The notes: generated by a model not told the origin, from the sequence alone. A stretch of DNA of 64,000 bases from Azospirillum rugosum (GCF_017876155.1 NZ_JAGINP010000034.1:1-64000), one strand, 5' to 3'. Counted from the stretch's first letter, positions 38,180-47,472 are shown. Numbers and translations are program-made.

Positions 38180-38650
38180 ATGACGTCACGCCGACAGCTG
38201 TTGATGCCGCTGGCGCTCGCACCCGTGGCCGGTTGGGCCATCTGGGCAACCGGCGCCACGGAGCCGACCCATCCCGTCGGACCCTTCCACCTGCCGCTGG
38301 ACGACACCACCGCGCTGTGGCGCGACCTCGTGCAGGTGCGCATGGACGGCCCGGCCGCCGATCCGAAGTTTCCGACCCACGTCACGGCGCTGAACGGGAA
38401 GCAGGTCACCGTGCGTGGCTTCATGATTCCGTTGAGCGACGCGGCGGCGCACAACCGCTTCATCCTGGCCGCTAACCCGATCGCCTGCCCGGCCTGCCAG
38501 AGGCCGAACCCCGCCACCATGCTGCACGTCCACAGCCAGATTCCCATGCGCGAATCGCAGGAGCCGGTGGTGCTGAGCGGCACGCTGCGGCTTCACCCGC
38601 AGGAAGGGCTGTTCTACCGCTTGGACCGCGCCGAGCAACGCTACGCCTGA
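38180..38650 (+). CDS. DUF3299-like exported protein
   Basis: A 156-residue protein with a twin-arginine-like leader (MTSRRQLLMPLALAPVAGWA). The mature part has GKQVTVRGFMIPLSDAA (about 73-89), CPACQRPNP and MLHVHS (about 101-119), the pattern of DUF3299 proteins. The Cys-X2-Cys and nearby histidines could bind metal. It is divergent from a zinc-type ArsR repressor, which suggests a metal-linked envelope role, but neither the metal nor the function is shown. Confidence 0.75.
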   Translation: MTSRRQLLMPLALAPVAGWAIWATGATEPTHPVGPFHLPLDDTTALWRDLVQVRMDGPAADPKFPTHVTALNGKQVTVRGFMIPLSDAAAHNRFILAANPIACPACQRPNPATMLHVHSQIPMRESQEPVVLSGTLRLHPQEGLFYRLDRAEQRYA

Positions 38651-38729
38651 GCGGCGCTCAATCCGATCTTTTCACGCGTCATGCGGGTGTGTGATGGTGC
38701 CGGGCCGCGATCCGGCGGCATCCTGACCG

Positions 38730-39947
38730 GTGAGAGGACGCGTGGCGGCGTCGTTGCGTGCTTTGGGGCTGTTTCTCGCGTTGGCGCTCTACGGCCTGTT
38801 CAGCGCGCCCGCCCCACCCGACATCCGCATGGCCGAGGCCGGCATCGGCCTTCTGCTCCTGCTTGCGATCGGCCTGCGGCGGCCGCTGTACGTTGCCACG
38901 GCCCACGCACTGCGCGACCCGCGCCTGGCCGGTTGGGAGACGCCCGCCGTGCTCGCTCTGGCTTGGCTGCTGTGGGTGCCGGTGCTGCGCGGCGCCTGGG
39001 TGGGCTGGGCACCCGGCGACATGCTGCGGGACGTGGTTCCGCTGCTCTACCTGTTCCTGCCCGTGCTGCTCGTGCCCCTTTTGAAGGACGACGCGGAGGT
39101 CGCCGTGCGGCTGCTCCGCTGGGGCCTGATGCTGGCCGGGGCGGCCTTTGCGCTGCGCTGGTGGAAGCAGGCGCACTGGGGTTTCGGCGCGGTCGGGTTG
39201 CGGGCGATGGCGGACGGCGGGGTCTATCTGCTGAACGCTCCGTCGGTTCTCTTCGCGGGCATTGCCCTGCCGTTGACCGGCGTCCGCATGGCGACGCGCG
39301 GTGGTTTGGCGCAACGGTTCGCCGGAGCGGCATGCCTGGCCCTCGGCCTCCTGTGCCTGGCCGCCCTGGCCGGCGCGGTTCATCGCATGGCGCTCGGCCT
39401 CGCCGCCGCGGCCTTCCTGGCGGTCGGCGCCTGGCAGGTTCGGCGCGCGCCGCTGGCGGTCGGGCTGGGGCTTCTCGCCGTGGCCGGCGTCGTCCTGGCC
39501 TTTCCCGACATGGTCGTCGGCGCGCTGATGCAGGTGGCGGAGAAGAACCGATTGGCCGGGGCGAACACGCGGTGGGAGGAGGCGGCCGCGGTCGTCGCGC
39601 TGACCATCGCCGACCTGGGATCCTTTCTGTTCGGCCAGGGTTGGGGCGCGCTGATCGCCAACCCGGCGGTGGGCGGCTGGCGCGTGTCCTACACCCACAC
39701 GCTGCCGACCTACGCGCTGGCGAAGACGGGCGTCCTCGGCGCCTTGGCCCTGTGCGCCTACATCCTGGCGTTGGCGCCCCGGACCCTGCAGGCGCTGCGC
39801 CGCGACCCGCCACTGGCCTGGGCCGTCCTGCCGCCGCTGGTCATGGCCTTTTGCGTGCACACGAGCTTCAAGTATCTGGACACCGGTCTCCTGCTGACCT
39901 TGCTGCTTCTCGCGGCGGAGCGCCGGAACGCGTTGTCATCGTCCTGA
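38730..39947 (+). CDS. Wzy/O-antigen-ligase-like membrane protein
   Basis: A 405-residue polytopic membrane protein with about ten hydrophobic helices. The large loop before the last helices contains TRWEEAAAVVALTIADLG, then FLFGQGWGALIANP and SYTHTLPTYALAKTGVLG, the layout of O-antigen ligase and polymerase proteins where the histidine loop acts on lipid-linked sugar. It probably polymerises or ligates the polysaccharide made by the genes that follow. The start is GTG 38730; GTG 38742 has a better ribosome site (AGAGGA). Confidence 0.75.
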   Translation: MRGRVAASLRALGLFLALALYGLFSAPAPPDIRMAEAGIGLLLLLAIGLRRPLYVATAHALRDPRLAGWETPAVLALAWLLWVPVLRGAWVGWAPGDMLRDVVPLLYLFLPVLLVPLLKDDAEVAVRLLRWGLMLAGAAFALRWWKQAHWGFGAVGLRAMADGGVYLLNAPSVLFAGIALPLTGVRMATRGGLAQRFAGAACLALGLLCLAALAGAVHRMALGLAAAAFLAVGAWQVRRAPLAVGLGLLAVAGVVLAFPDMVVGALMQVAEKNRLAGANTRWEEAAAVVALTIADLGSFLFGQGWGALIANPAVGGWRVSYTHTLPTYALAKTGVLGALALCAYILALAPRTLQALRRDPPLAWAVLPPLVMAFCVHTSFKYLDTGLLLTLLLLAAERRNALSSS

Positions 39948-39954
39948 TCGAAAG

Positions 39955-39970
39955 GCATACTTATGCGTGC
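39955..39970. promoter_or_regulatory. near-palindromic motif GCATACTTATGCGTGC
   Basis: GCATA and TATGC form the arms of a near palindrome (39955-39966), and the following GTGC matches the copy at 47454. It overlaps the GTG start of the GT4 gene. It may be an operator shared by the polysaccharide genes. Confidence 0.35.
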
Positions 39971-41265
39971 TTTTCATCCGGCGGTGTCTGTCCTTGGCGC
40001 ATCCTCCATCCATTCTCTTCGTCAACCGCGTGTTCCCTCCGGACCAAGGGGCGACTGGCCGTTGCGCGTTCGACTTGACGAAGCGGATGGCGGAGGCCGG
40101 ATGGCGGGTGAGCGTGGTTGCGGACGGGGACGGGCCAAGCGCCGCACCTCCCGGCGTCACGGTGGTGCGCACGGGCGCCAGCCTGAAGGAAGGCGGCCCT
40201 GGGGAAAATGGGATGCGGCGCGGCGCCGCCCCGATGGTCCGCGGTTACCTGGATTCCTTGCGGCGCCTGACGCTTCGCGCCATGCGGCTGCCACGGCATG
40301 ACGTGGTCGTCACGATGACCGACCCGCCGTTGATGGCGCGGGTCGGGCCGATGCTGGCGGCGTGGCACGGTGCGGCGGCCATCCACTGGTGCCACGACCT
40401 GTATCCTGCGCTGCTGCCGGTGCTCGGTCTGCGGATTCCGGACCCGCTGTACCGGCTGGTGGAGTGGTCCGTGGCCGGGGCGATGCGCCGGCATGACGCC
40501 GTCGTGGCGATCGGGCGCTGCATGGCGCGGCGCCTGGCTGCGCTTGGCGTCCCGTCCGATCGCATCGTGCTTCTGCCGAACTGGGCGGAGCCGGGCATCC
40601 GCCCGGTGGCGCGGGAGGGCAACGGGTTCCGCGCCGACCTCGGGCTCGGTGACCGCTTCACCGTCGCCTATTCCGGGAACCTGGGGCTGGCACACCCGAT
40701 GGGCGGCCTGCTCGACGCCGCCACCGAACTCGCGCGCACCGATCCCGACATCGCCTTCCTGGTGATCGGGGAGGGGCGTGGCCGTCCGGCGCTGGAGGCG
40801 GCCGCGGCGGCGCGCGGCTTGAGCAACCTGCGCGTCCTGCCGCTGCAACCGGCCGGCCGGCTGTCCGAAAGCCTGTCCGCGGCCGACCTCCACCTCGCCA
40901 GCATGGACCCGCGGGCGGAAGGGCTGCTGGTGCCCTGCAAGGTGGCGGGGGCCCTGGCCGCCGGGCGGCCATGCCTGTTCCTGGGGCCGGCGGGGAGCGA
41001 GGCGGCGGCCCTCGTGGACGGCTGTGGCCGCACGCTCGATCCGGCGGACGGCACCGGGCTCGCCGCGGTCCTTCGCGGCTACGCCCGGGACCCGGCGCGC
41101 TACGCGGAGGAGGGGCGGCGGGCGCTGTCCGTGTCGGCGCGCTGGGACGCCGATACCGCGGCTTGGCGCTTCGCGGCCCTGGCGGAGTCGCTGCTCGGGC
41201 GGGCGGGGAAGCCGGTGGCGGCACCTCTCGTCCGGATGTCGGGGAGGGGGCTTCCGCATGCCTGA
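39967..41265 (+). CDS. glycosyltransferase family 4
   Basis: A 432-residue GT-B fold transferase. The N-terminal domain starts SILFVNRVFPPDQGATGRCA; the C-terminal domain contains VAYSGNLGLAHPMGGLLDAA and VIGEGRGRPALEA, the WcaI/Wzt-like GT4 pattern of nucleotide-sugar binding. It adds a sugar to the lipid-linked repeat unit at the inner face of the membrane. The donor and acceptor are unknown. The start is GTG 39967 with no clear ribosome site; TTG codons follow. It overlaps the next gene (ATGCCTGA). Confidence 0.85.
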   Translation: MLFIRRCLSLAHPPSILFVNRVFPPDQGATGRCAFDLTKRMAEAGWRVSVVADGDGPSAAPPGVTVVRTGASLKEGGPGENGMRRGAAPMVRGYLDSLRRLTLRAMRLPRHDVVVTMTDPPLMARVGPMLAAWHGAAAIHWCHDLYPALLPVLGLRIPDPLYRLVEWSVAGAMRRHDAVVAIGRCMARRLAALGVPSDRIVLLPNWAEPGIRPVAREGNGFRADLGLGDRFTVAYSGNLGLAHPMGGLLDAATELARTDPDIAFLVIGEGRGRPALEAAAAARGLSNLRVLPLQPAGRLSESLSAADLHLASMDPRAEGLLVPCKVAGALAAGRPCLFLGPAGSEAAALVDGCGRTLDPADGTGLAAVLRGYARDPARYAEEGRRALSVSARWDADTAAWRFAALAESLLGRAGKPVAAPLVRMSGRGLPHA

Positions 41266-42217
41266 CGGGTCGTCGAGCCTCCGGTTGGGCAACGCCGACG
41301 CCGGGGCTCTGGCCGGCCGCCAGCTGCGCGGCTTCGTGCGCACCCTGCGGGAGGGGTGGCGGGTCCCGCTGGCCGGCGCCGTGCTGGGGCTCCTGCTGGG
41401 CGCCGGAGCCGTCCGCGTCGTGACGCCGCAATACACCGCCGGCATGGTGGTGGGGCCGACGGCGCGGGTCGGCGCGGCGGCCATGGGCGCGCGCCTGCCC
41501 GTCCTGCTGGGGCACGACACGCCGCTCGCCGCGGCGGAGCCCGGCCCCGGCGACGAGCTTCTGTCCGACTTCGGACGCTACCTGGAACTGTTCGGGTCCG
41601 TTCCGGTGGCGGAGCGGATGATGGCCGACGCGGGCCTGATGCGCGCGCTGTTCCCGGACCGCTGGGACGCGGAAGCCGGCGCCTGGCGGCCTCCGGCCGG
41701 CGTGCTCCCCTGGCTGAAGCGCCTGTTCCTGGCGGCGGTGGGGCGGGAGGATTGGCTGGAACCCGACCCTGAGCGTGTGTCGAGCGCGCTGAAGGACCGC
41801 ATCCTGGTGGAGATGGTGCGCAGCGGCCCCATGCGCCGGATCACCCTGCGCCACCCCGACCGGGAGGTCGCGCTGCGCCTGCTGACCGCCGTGGCCGTGG
41901 CCACGGACGCGCATCTGCGGGCCGAGGCGGCGCGGCGGAGCGCTGCGCAGATCGCCCACGTCCGCGCGCGGCTCGCCGGCATCACGGTCGCGGAGCATCG
42001 CCGCGCCCTGGCCGACCTGCTGTCGGAGCAGGAGCGCGTCGCCATGATGATCGAGGTCGACCTGCCGCTCGCCGCCGACGCGATCGTGCCGCCCACGGCC
42101 GCCCGCCGACCGGACTGGCCGAACCCCGTGCTGGTGGTGCCGGTGGCCGCGCTGGTCGGGCTGGTCGCGGGCGCGGTGTTCCTGTCGCTCCGCACCGTCT
42201 GGCGGGCAGGTTCATGA
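41258..42217 (+). CDS. Wzz-like polysaccharide chain-length/export protein
   Basis: A 319-residue protein with two membrane helices (about 32-50 and 292-312) and a long periplasmic part with a coiled-coil before the second helix (RARLAGITVAEHRRALADLL). This is the Wzz/PCP topology. There is no cytoplasmic tyrosine kinase domain. It probably sets chain length or couples to the outer-membrane export protein encoded at 44488-47400. GGGGAGGGGG precedes ATG 41258. It overlaps both neighbours. Confidence 0.8.
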   Translation: MPDGSSSLRLGNADAGALAGRQLRGFVRTLREGWRVPLAGAVLGLLLGAGAVRVVTPQYTAGMVVGPTARVGAAAMGARLPVLLGHDTPLAAAEPGPGDELLSDFGRYLELFGSVPVAERMMADAGLMRALFPDRWDAEAGAWRPPAGVLPWLKRLFLAAVGREDWLEPDPERVSSALKDRILVEMVRSGPMRRITLRHPDREVALRLLTAVAVATDAHLRAEAARRSAAQIAHVRARLAGITVAEHRRALADLLSEQERVAMMIEVDLPLAADAIVPPTAARRPDWPNPVLVVPVAALVGLVAGAVFLSLRTVWRAGS

Positions 42218-43050
42218 TCCCAAGGGGCATGATCCCGGTGTCCGTCGTGGTGATGACCCGCAACGAGGCCGCCAACCTTCCGCATTGCCTTCCGGCGCTG
42301 GGGCGGTTCGCGCAGGTGTTCGTGGTCGACAGCGGCAGCAGCGACGGCACCGTTTCCATCGCCCGATCGCTCGGCGCCACGGTCGTTCCCTTCCGGTGGA
42401 ATGGCCGCTACCCGAAGAAGAAGCAATGGTGTCTCGACCACTTGCCCTTCCGCCACGACTGGGTGCTGTTCGTGGACGCGGACGAGCGGCTGGACGAGAC
42501 TCTCGTCGCGGAGATCGCGCGGCTGATGGAGGATGGCCCCCGGCATGCCGGCTACTTCATCGATGGGCGCCCGGTGTTCCTCGGCCAGAGGCTCCGCTTC
42601 GGGGCCGGAAACCGCAAGCTGGCCCTGCTGGACCGGCGGCGCGCCCGCTTCCCGGAGGTGCCCGACCTCGACGTCGCCGCCATGTGGGAGGTCGAGGGGC
42701 ATTACCAGCCGGAGATCGCGGGCAGCGTCGGGCGTCTGCGCCACGCGATGGAGCACGCGGACGAAAAGCCGCTGTCCGCTTGGTTCGACCGGCACAACCG
42801 CTATTCCGACTGGGAGGCCGCCCTGCGCGCGGACGGCCGCATGGCGGCGTTGATCGGGAAGGAAACGGGGCTGCGGCGATGGCTGAAGCGGGTGCTTCAC
42901 CGCGCGCCGGGGCGGCCCATGCTGGTGTTCCTGCACGCCTACCTGCTCCGCCTGGGGTTCCTGGACGGGCGGGCGGGGCTGCACCACGCGCTGGCGCGGG
43001 CCTTCTACTACTGGCAGGTGGGCGTCAAAATGCGCGACGCCGGGCGATGA
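42214..43050 (+). CDS. glycosyltransferase family 2
   Basis: A 278-residue GT-A transferase. Its motifs are SVVVMTRNEAANL (10-22), VVDSGSSDGTVSIA, PKKKQW and the metal-binding DWVLFVDADERL. These place it with WaaE/KdtX-like LPS or EPS transferases. A basic, aromatic C-terminus may hold it at the membrane. It overlaps the Wzz-like gene by ATGA and ends the plus-strand run of polysaccharide genes. ATG 42229 is an alternative start. Confidence 0.88.
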   Translation: MIPRGMIPVSVVVMTRNEAANLPHCLPALGRFAQVFVVDSGSSDGTVSIARSLGATVVPFRWNGRYPKKKQWCLDHLPFRHDWVLFVDADERLDETLVAEIARLMEDGPRHAGYFIDGRPVFLGQRLRFGAGNRKLALLDRRRARFPEVPDLDVAAMWEVEGHYQPEIAGSVGRLRHAMEHADEKPLSAWFDRHNRYSDWEAALRADGRMAALIGKETGLRRWLKRVLHRAPGRPMLVFLHAYLLRLGFLDGRAGLHHALARAFYYWQVGVKMRDAGR

Positions 43051-43100
43051 AGGGCGCCCGGCGTGTCACGGTGGTGAAGGGTGGGAACCCGCCGAGGCGG

Positions 43101-43568
43101 TCAGTCGTCGTCTTCGGTGGCCTTGTCGCCGCCCAGCGCCTTCAGCAGGTCGAAGGTGCGCTTGCGCACCGACGCGTCGTCGATCCGGTAATAGGCGCGG
43201 ACCAGCTCCAGGGTCTCGCGCCGGGCCATGGACTCGAACTCCTCCGTCTCCGACGGCGGGAGGTCGGGCGAGGGGGTCGCGATGTGCTCCGGCGACGGCA
43301 TGTCGTCGAAGAAGTAGCTGACCGGCACGCCCAGAACCTGCGACAGGTTGAACAGCCGGCTGGCGCTGATGCGGTTGGAGCCGCGCTCGTACTTCTGCAG
43401 CTGCTGGAAGGTGATGCCGACCGCCTCGCCCAGCTTCTCCTGGCTCAGCCCAAGCAACGTGCGACGCAGCCGCAGCCGCGCACCGACATGGATGTCGATG
43501 GGATTGGGGCCCTCGCCGCGGCGCGACAGCGTGTGGGCGGGCGCGAGCTTGGTCTTGGTCGAGCTCAT
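43101..43568 (-). CDS. XRE-family transcriptional regulator
   Basis: A 155-residue protein with a Cro/CI-type helix-turn-helix (about 28-85; VGARLRLRRTLLGLSQEKLG and TFQQLQKYERGSNRIS) and a C-terminal acidic helical part. Similar single-domain regulators are common in alphaproteobacteria, often as activators of surface or cell-cycle genes. ATG 43568 has GAGGG nine bases upstream. It sits between the two halves of the polysaccharide locus and may control it, which is inference from position only. Confidence 0.88.
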   Translation of the reverse strand: MSSTKTKLAPAHTLSRRGEGPNPIDIHVGARLRLRRTLLGLSQEKLGEAVGITFQQLQKYERGSNRISASRLFNLSQVLGVPVSYFFDDMPSPEHIATPSPDLPPSETEEFESMARRETLELVRAYYRIDDASVRKRTFDLLKALGGDKATEDDD

Positions 43569-43690
43569 CAAATTGACCCTCAGTATGGAGGCGGCAAGCA
43601 CCACCGGGGAAAATGGTTAGTTCAGAAAGTAAATTGTATGCAACTATTCGTGCGTATCAACTCCTTCCTGCACTGTCCAGGGGTGAAGAA

Positions 43691-44491
43691 TCACAAAAGA
43701 CAGGATGTGTCAGAGGGCCGGAAACGAAATTTCTCGTAGAGTCGCGGAACGTGCCGCCGAATGGTCAAGGTCAAGCACTGAAGGCCGAATAATGTTGCGT
43801 TTCCAAGGATTCCGTACCCCAACAGCTCGCTCCGGATGGTGCACTGCTCGCGGCGGCCCAGGTCCGGCTGCCGCTGCGACCGGCCGTTTGGGGCGAATTC
43901 GCACAAGCAACAGGGACTCAGGACGGCACGGCCACCCCGACTCAGGACACCCAACGTAAAGGCGTAATCCGCGGCCACCGCGAAGCGCGAGTCGAAGCGG
44001 AGGTCGGCCACGGCGCCGCGGCGGTACAGCATGGCCTGGTGGTGGGTGAACATGCCCAGTGCCGCCCACCGGTGGGAGCGCGCCCGCTTCACCATCACGC
44101 GCCCGTCCGGCATCCGCTCGTGAGCGTGTCCGTAGATCAGGTCGGCGTCCCTCTCGCACCCGGCCAGCCGTTCCAGATGGTCGAGGACGAATGGTCCGGC
44201 CAGCCGGTCGCCGGCGTTGAGGAACAGGAGGTGGCTGGCCGCGGTGCCCTCCAGCGCCGCCTCAAGCGCGATGTTCATGGCGTCGTAGATTCCGCCGTCG
44301 GGCGCCGACCGGCACCACGCCGTCTCGCGAGCGTGTTCGGCCAGCCATTCGGCGGTGCCGTCGGTGGAGGCGCCGTCCACCACGATCCAGTCGAATCTTT
44401 GCGACGTCTGTTCCCGCAGGCTGCCGTGGGTGGCGATGAGGCCGGCCAGGTCGTTGCGCACCACGGTCAGGATGGCCAGCCGGACGGTCAT
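43691..44491 (-). CDS. glycosyltransferase family 2 (WcaE-like)
   Basis: A 266-residue transferase with the WcaE-type GT2 motifs: LAILTVVRNDLAGL (5-18), WIVVDGASTDGTAEWL, SAPDGGIYDAMNIAL and HLLFLNAGDRL. The last 50 codons are visibly richer in A and T than the rest of the locus, which may mark a recombination edge. It overlaps the export-protein gene by ATGA, so the two are co-translated. Confidence 0.88.
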   Translation of the reverse strand: MTVRLAILTVVRNDLAGLIATHGSLREQTSQRFDWIVVDGASTDGTAEWLAEHARETAWCRSAPDGGIYDAMNIALEAALEGTAASHLLFLNAGDRLAGPFVLDHLERLAGCERDADLIYGHAHERMPDGRVMVKRARSHRWAALGMFTHHQAMLYRRGAVADLRFDSRFAVAADYAFTLGVLSRGGRAVLSPCCLCEFAPNGRSQRQPDLGRREQCTIRSELLGYGILGNATLFGLQCLTLTIRRHVPRLYEKFRFRPSDTSCLL

Positions 44492-47400
44492 CGTGCGATC
44501 ACCGACACCGACGCGGCGGTGATGGCCAGCTGCCCGAGGATGCCGCCGATGCTCTTGGAGAATTCCAGGAAGTCGAAGGGCTTCGGATCCCGCGGCACCA
44601 CCAGCATCGACCCGGGCGGGATCGCCTGGACCGTGTGGTTCCAGGACGACAGCGCCAGCGGCTGGGCGCGCCCGTCGGGCAGCACCAGGAAGATGCGGTC
44701 GGAATCCGCGTTGCGCGTGGGGCCGCCCGCTTCCCGCAGGTAGTCGTCCTGGCTCTTGCCGCTGACGAATTGGGCCGCGACGGGGTGTTGCACCTCCCCG
44801 GTCACGGTGACGGTCAGCGTCCGCTTCGGCACCATGATGCGGTCGTCCGGCTCCAGCAACGGGTCGAGGTCCGGCCGGCCGCGCAGCACCATCGGATCGG
44901 CTTCCACCACGATGCGCCCCAAGGGCTCGACACCGCGGAGCTGGGTCGCCAGCTGGCGGGCAAGCCCGACCACGTCGGACCGGGCGGCCTCGCCCTTTTC
45001 CACCTCGCGGACCATCCACTCCTCAAGCTCGCGGGCTTTCTGGGCGTACACGTCACGCTCGCGCCGCCGTTCGCTCTCGCGCAGGAAAACCGTGCCTGGA
45101 GGGTAGGCCTCCTCCGTCAAGCCGCCGGCCCGGTCGATCAGCGAGGACAGCCGCTCCCCGCGCGCGATGTCGTAGCTGCCGGGGCGCCGCACCGCGCCGG
45201 CGATGGTCACCGCGCGCGCCTCCATGGCCTGGGCGGCGGGGTTGATGCGGATCGCGTCGCCCGGCCCCGCCGTCAGCCGCCCCGCCGCTGCCAGATCGAC
45301 ACGACGCCGCGTACCGTTGGCCGCCGTGACCTCCACCGCGCCGGGATCGGCGGTGGCGGCCAGCCCGCCCGCCGCCGCGACGAGGGCCTCCAGCGTCGCG
45401 GCCTCGGCGACCGGGTAGGGGCCGGGGTCGCGCACCGCGCCGCGGACCTGGACGATGCGCTCGCCCAGCAGGGCGGCGACCGTCGGCGGAATGGGCTCCT
45501 CCATTGACGGCGGAGCGGAGTCGGCCGGCGTCGGGGACAGCAAGGCGCGCACGCGGGCCGCGGAGAACAGGTGCACGCGGTCACCGTCGGCCAGCCTGCG
45601 ATTCGCGCGACCGGCCGCGACCTCCTGCGGCGAGAAGGGGATTAGCGCCCGGGCGAGCGTCCGCCGATCGGTGCGCTCGATGACGCCGAGCAGCGGGTAG
45701 ACGTCCCGCTTCAGCGCGCCGCCGCCGGCCAGCGCGTCGCGCAAGGTCGCCCCGCCGGCCAGGGGGCGCACGCCCGGCCGGCGCACATGGCCGACCAGTT
45801 CGAACAGCGGCTCGTCGGATTCGAGGATCGCGCCCTCCACGACCGCGCGCCCTGCCGACGCCCCGCCGTAGGACGGCGTGTCCGGCCCGCCGGCCGAGGG
45901 GTAGAAGCCGGGCCTCGGTACGCCGCCGAGCAGGAGCCTGGAGTGCTCCAGCGCGAAGACCAGCAGGTCCGGCACCGCGTCGAACAGGGGCGGGCAGGCA
46001 ATGCGCGATCCGGTCAGCTCGGCCGCGGCGCGGGCTTGCGGTCCCTTCGCCAGGGGGCCGTCGGGCCGGGCGGCCAAGGCGCGCGCGAGCACGACGAGTC
46101 CCTGGCAGGACTCCGCGGCGGGCGCCCTGGCGCCGCGCAGCAGTTCCAGCACCGGCTCCGAGGTCAGGAAATCGACGTCGTCGGCCCCCAGCACGTAGAG
46201 CGCGTCGCCTTCGGACAGCGAGCGGCGGTCGCGCCCGCGCAGCACGGCGGCCAGATCGACGGGCAGCAGCGTGCGCGCGTGGGTCGCCGGGTCGGTCGCG
46301 GCAAGGACGGCGAAGGGCAGGTACGGCTCCGGTCGAAGGTCGGCCCTGGTCAGCAGCGCGTCGAGGCTGCGCGCCGTGGCGAGCGCCCGCGGGCCGGGCC
46401 GCAGGACATGCCCCTCCAGCCGGACCTCGCCCCGGCGATCCTCCCGCAAAGGTGCCAGCGACAGCAGGTCGCCGTCGGTCAGGACGGGTGCCGGCGCCCC
46501 GCCGAGATCCTCCGTCGTCTCCTCTCCGTTGGGGCCGATCGCGAAGCGCAGCGCGCGTTGCGCGCCGGGGCGCAGCACGCCGCCGGCCAGTTCCTTCGCC
46601 TCGACCAGGGTCAGGGAATTGCGGTCCGGAGGAAGTTCGTAGATGCCGGGCCGGTTCACCGGACCCATGACGGCCAGCGTGGGGCCGAGCGGCGGCACGA
46701 ACAGCCGGTCGCCGTCCCGCAGCCGCAGGCCCGCCTGCGCGCCGTTCCCGGTGATGAACAGTTCGTAGAGGTCGACGGCTCGGCTGTCGTCGCCGGTGCC
46801 GGCGCGGAACAGGCGGATGCGCCGCAGGGAGCCGGAGCGGGTGACCCCGCCCGCGGCCGACAGGGCGTCGAGCAGGGTGCCGAAGGCGCCGATCTCGTGT
46901 CGGCCGGGCTTGCCGACGGCCCCGGTGACCAGGACGCCGATGCGGCGCACCTCGGTGACCGACACGAAGACGTCGGTGTTGGGATAGGCCGACGCAACGG
47001 CCCCGGCCAGTTCGGCGCGAAGCTCCGCCAGGGTCAGGGCCTGGGCCACCACGGGGCGGACGTCGTCGACGGTGAGCAGGCCGGCGTTGTCGATCACGTA
47101 GCGCTTGCTGAAGGATTTCTGCCCGCGCAGGGAGACCAGCAACTCGTCCCCCGGCCCAAGCGCGTAGTCGGCCTGCACGGCGCCGGTGCCGCTGCGGGAC
47201 GCGCCGTCCGAACCGAACTGGTCGTAGCCGAACTGGCGCAGCGGTGTCCCGGCGCGGGCCGAATAGGCGGCCTCCACCGGCGAGGCGGCGTTCTGCCCGG
47301 CCTCACGCCCCGGCTCGGCCGCCACCGTGGCGAAGGCCCACAGGGCCAGTGCCGCCCAGAGCGCGATGCGGGCAAAAATCCTGCGCGTCGCTTCAAGCAT
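44488..47400 (-). CDS. polysaccharide export outer-membrane protein with multiple SLBB domains
   Basis: A 970-residue exported protein: signal peptide MLEATRRIFARIALWAALAL to TVAAE, a Poly_export domain opening YALGPGDELLVSLRGQ, then about seven SLBB-like segments, each with a G-X-V-X2-P-G core (GAVGKPG, GPVNRPG, GHVLRPG, GHVRRPG, GAVRDPG, GAVRRPG, GEVQHP). The C-terminus ends with a hydrophobic helix (ILGQLAITAASVSVIA). Wza of E. coli is about 380 residues. This form probably makes a longer periplasmic channel for polysaccharide. No lipobox is seen. I prefer ATG 47400, at the signal peptide; ATG 47457 is in frame. Confidence 0.85.
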   Translation of the reverse strand: MLEATRRIFARIALWAALALWAFATVAAEPGREAGQNAASPVEAAYSARAGTPLRQFGYDQFGSDGASRSGTGAVQADYALGPGDELLVSLRGQKSFSKRYVIDNAGLLTVDDVRPVVAQALTLAELRAELAGAVASAYPNTDVFVSVTEVRRIGVLVTGAVGKPGRHEIGAFGTLLDALSAAGGVTRSGSLRRIRLFRAGTGDDSRAVDLYELFITGNGAQAGLRLRDGDRLFVPPLGPTLAVMGPVNRPGIYELPPDRNSLTLVEAKELAGGVLRPGAQRALRFAIGPNGEETTEDLGGAPAPVLTDGDLLSLAPLREDRRGEVRLEGHVLRPGPRALATARSLDALLTRADLRPEPYLPFAVLAATDPATHARTLLPVDLAAVLRGRDRRSLSEGDALYVLGADDVDFLTSEPVLELLRGARAPAAESCQGLVVLARALAARPDGPLAKGPQARAAAELTGSRIACPPLFDAVPDLLVFALEHSRLLLGGVPRPGFYPSAGGPDTPSYGGASAGRAVVEGAILESDEPLFELVGHVRRPGVRPLAGGATLRDALAGGGALKRDVYPLLGVIERTDRRTLARALIPFSPQEVAAGRANRRLADGDRVHLFSAARVRALLSPTPADSAPPSMEEPIPPTVAALLGERIVQVRGAVRDPGPYPVAEAATLEALVAAAGGLAATADPGAVEVTAANGTRRRVDLAAAGRLTAGPGDAIRINPAAQAMEARAVTIAGAVRRPGSYDIARGERLSSLIDRAGGLTEEAYPPGTVFLRESERRRERDVYAQKARELEEWMVREVEKGEAARSDVVGLARQLATQLRGVEPLGRIVVEADPMVLRGRPDLDPLLEPDDRIMVPKRTLTVTVTGEVQHPVAAQFVSGKSQDDYLREAGGPTRNADSDRIFLVLPDGRAQPLALSSWNHTVQAIPPGSMLVVPRDPKPFDFLEFSKSIGGILGQLAITAASVSVIAR

Positions 47401-47447
47401 CGACTGTCGTGACCCATGCCGCTTCCACCAGCGGGACGCTGGAATTT

Positions 47448-47472
47448 GGAACCGCATACTAATGCGTGTGTT
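47448..47472 (+). promoter_or_regulatory. EcfG-type promoter candidate overlapping the GCATACTAATGCG motif
   Basis: GGAAC (47448-47452), a 16-base spacer and TGTT (47469-47472) match GGAAC-N16/17-NGTT toward the SprA-type gene. The spacer itself contains GCATACTAATGCGTG (47454-47468), nearly the same as 39955-39969. The next ATG on this strand is 123 bases away, a longer leader than at the other sites. Confidence 0.4.
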
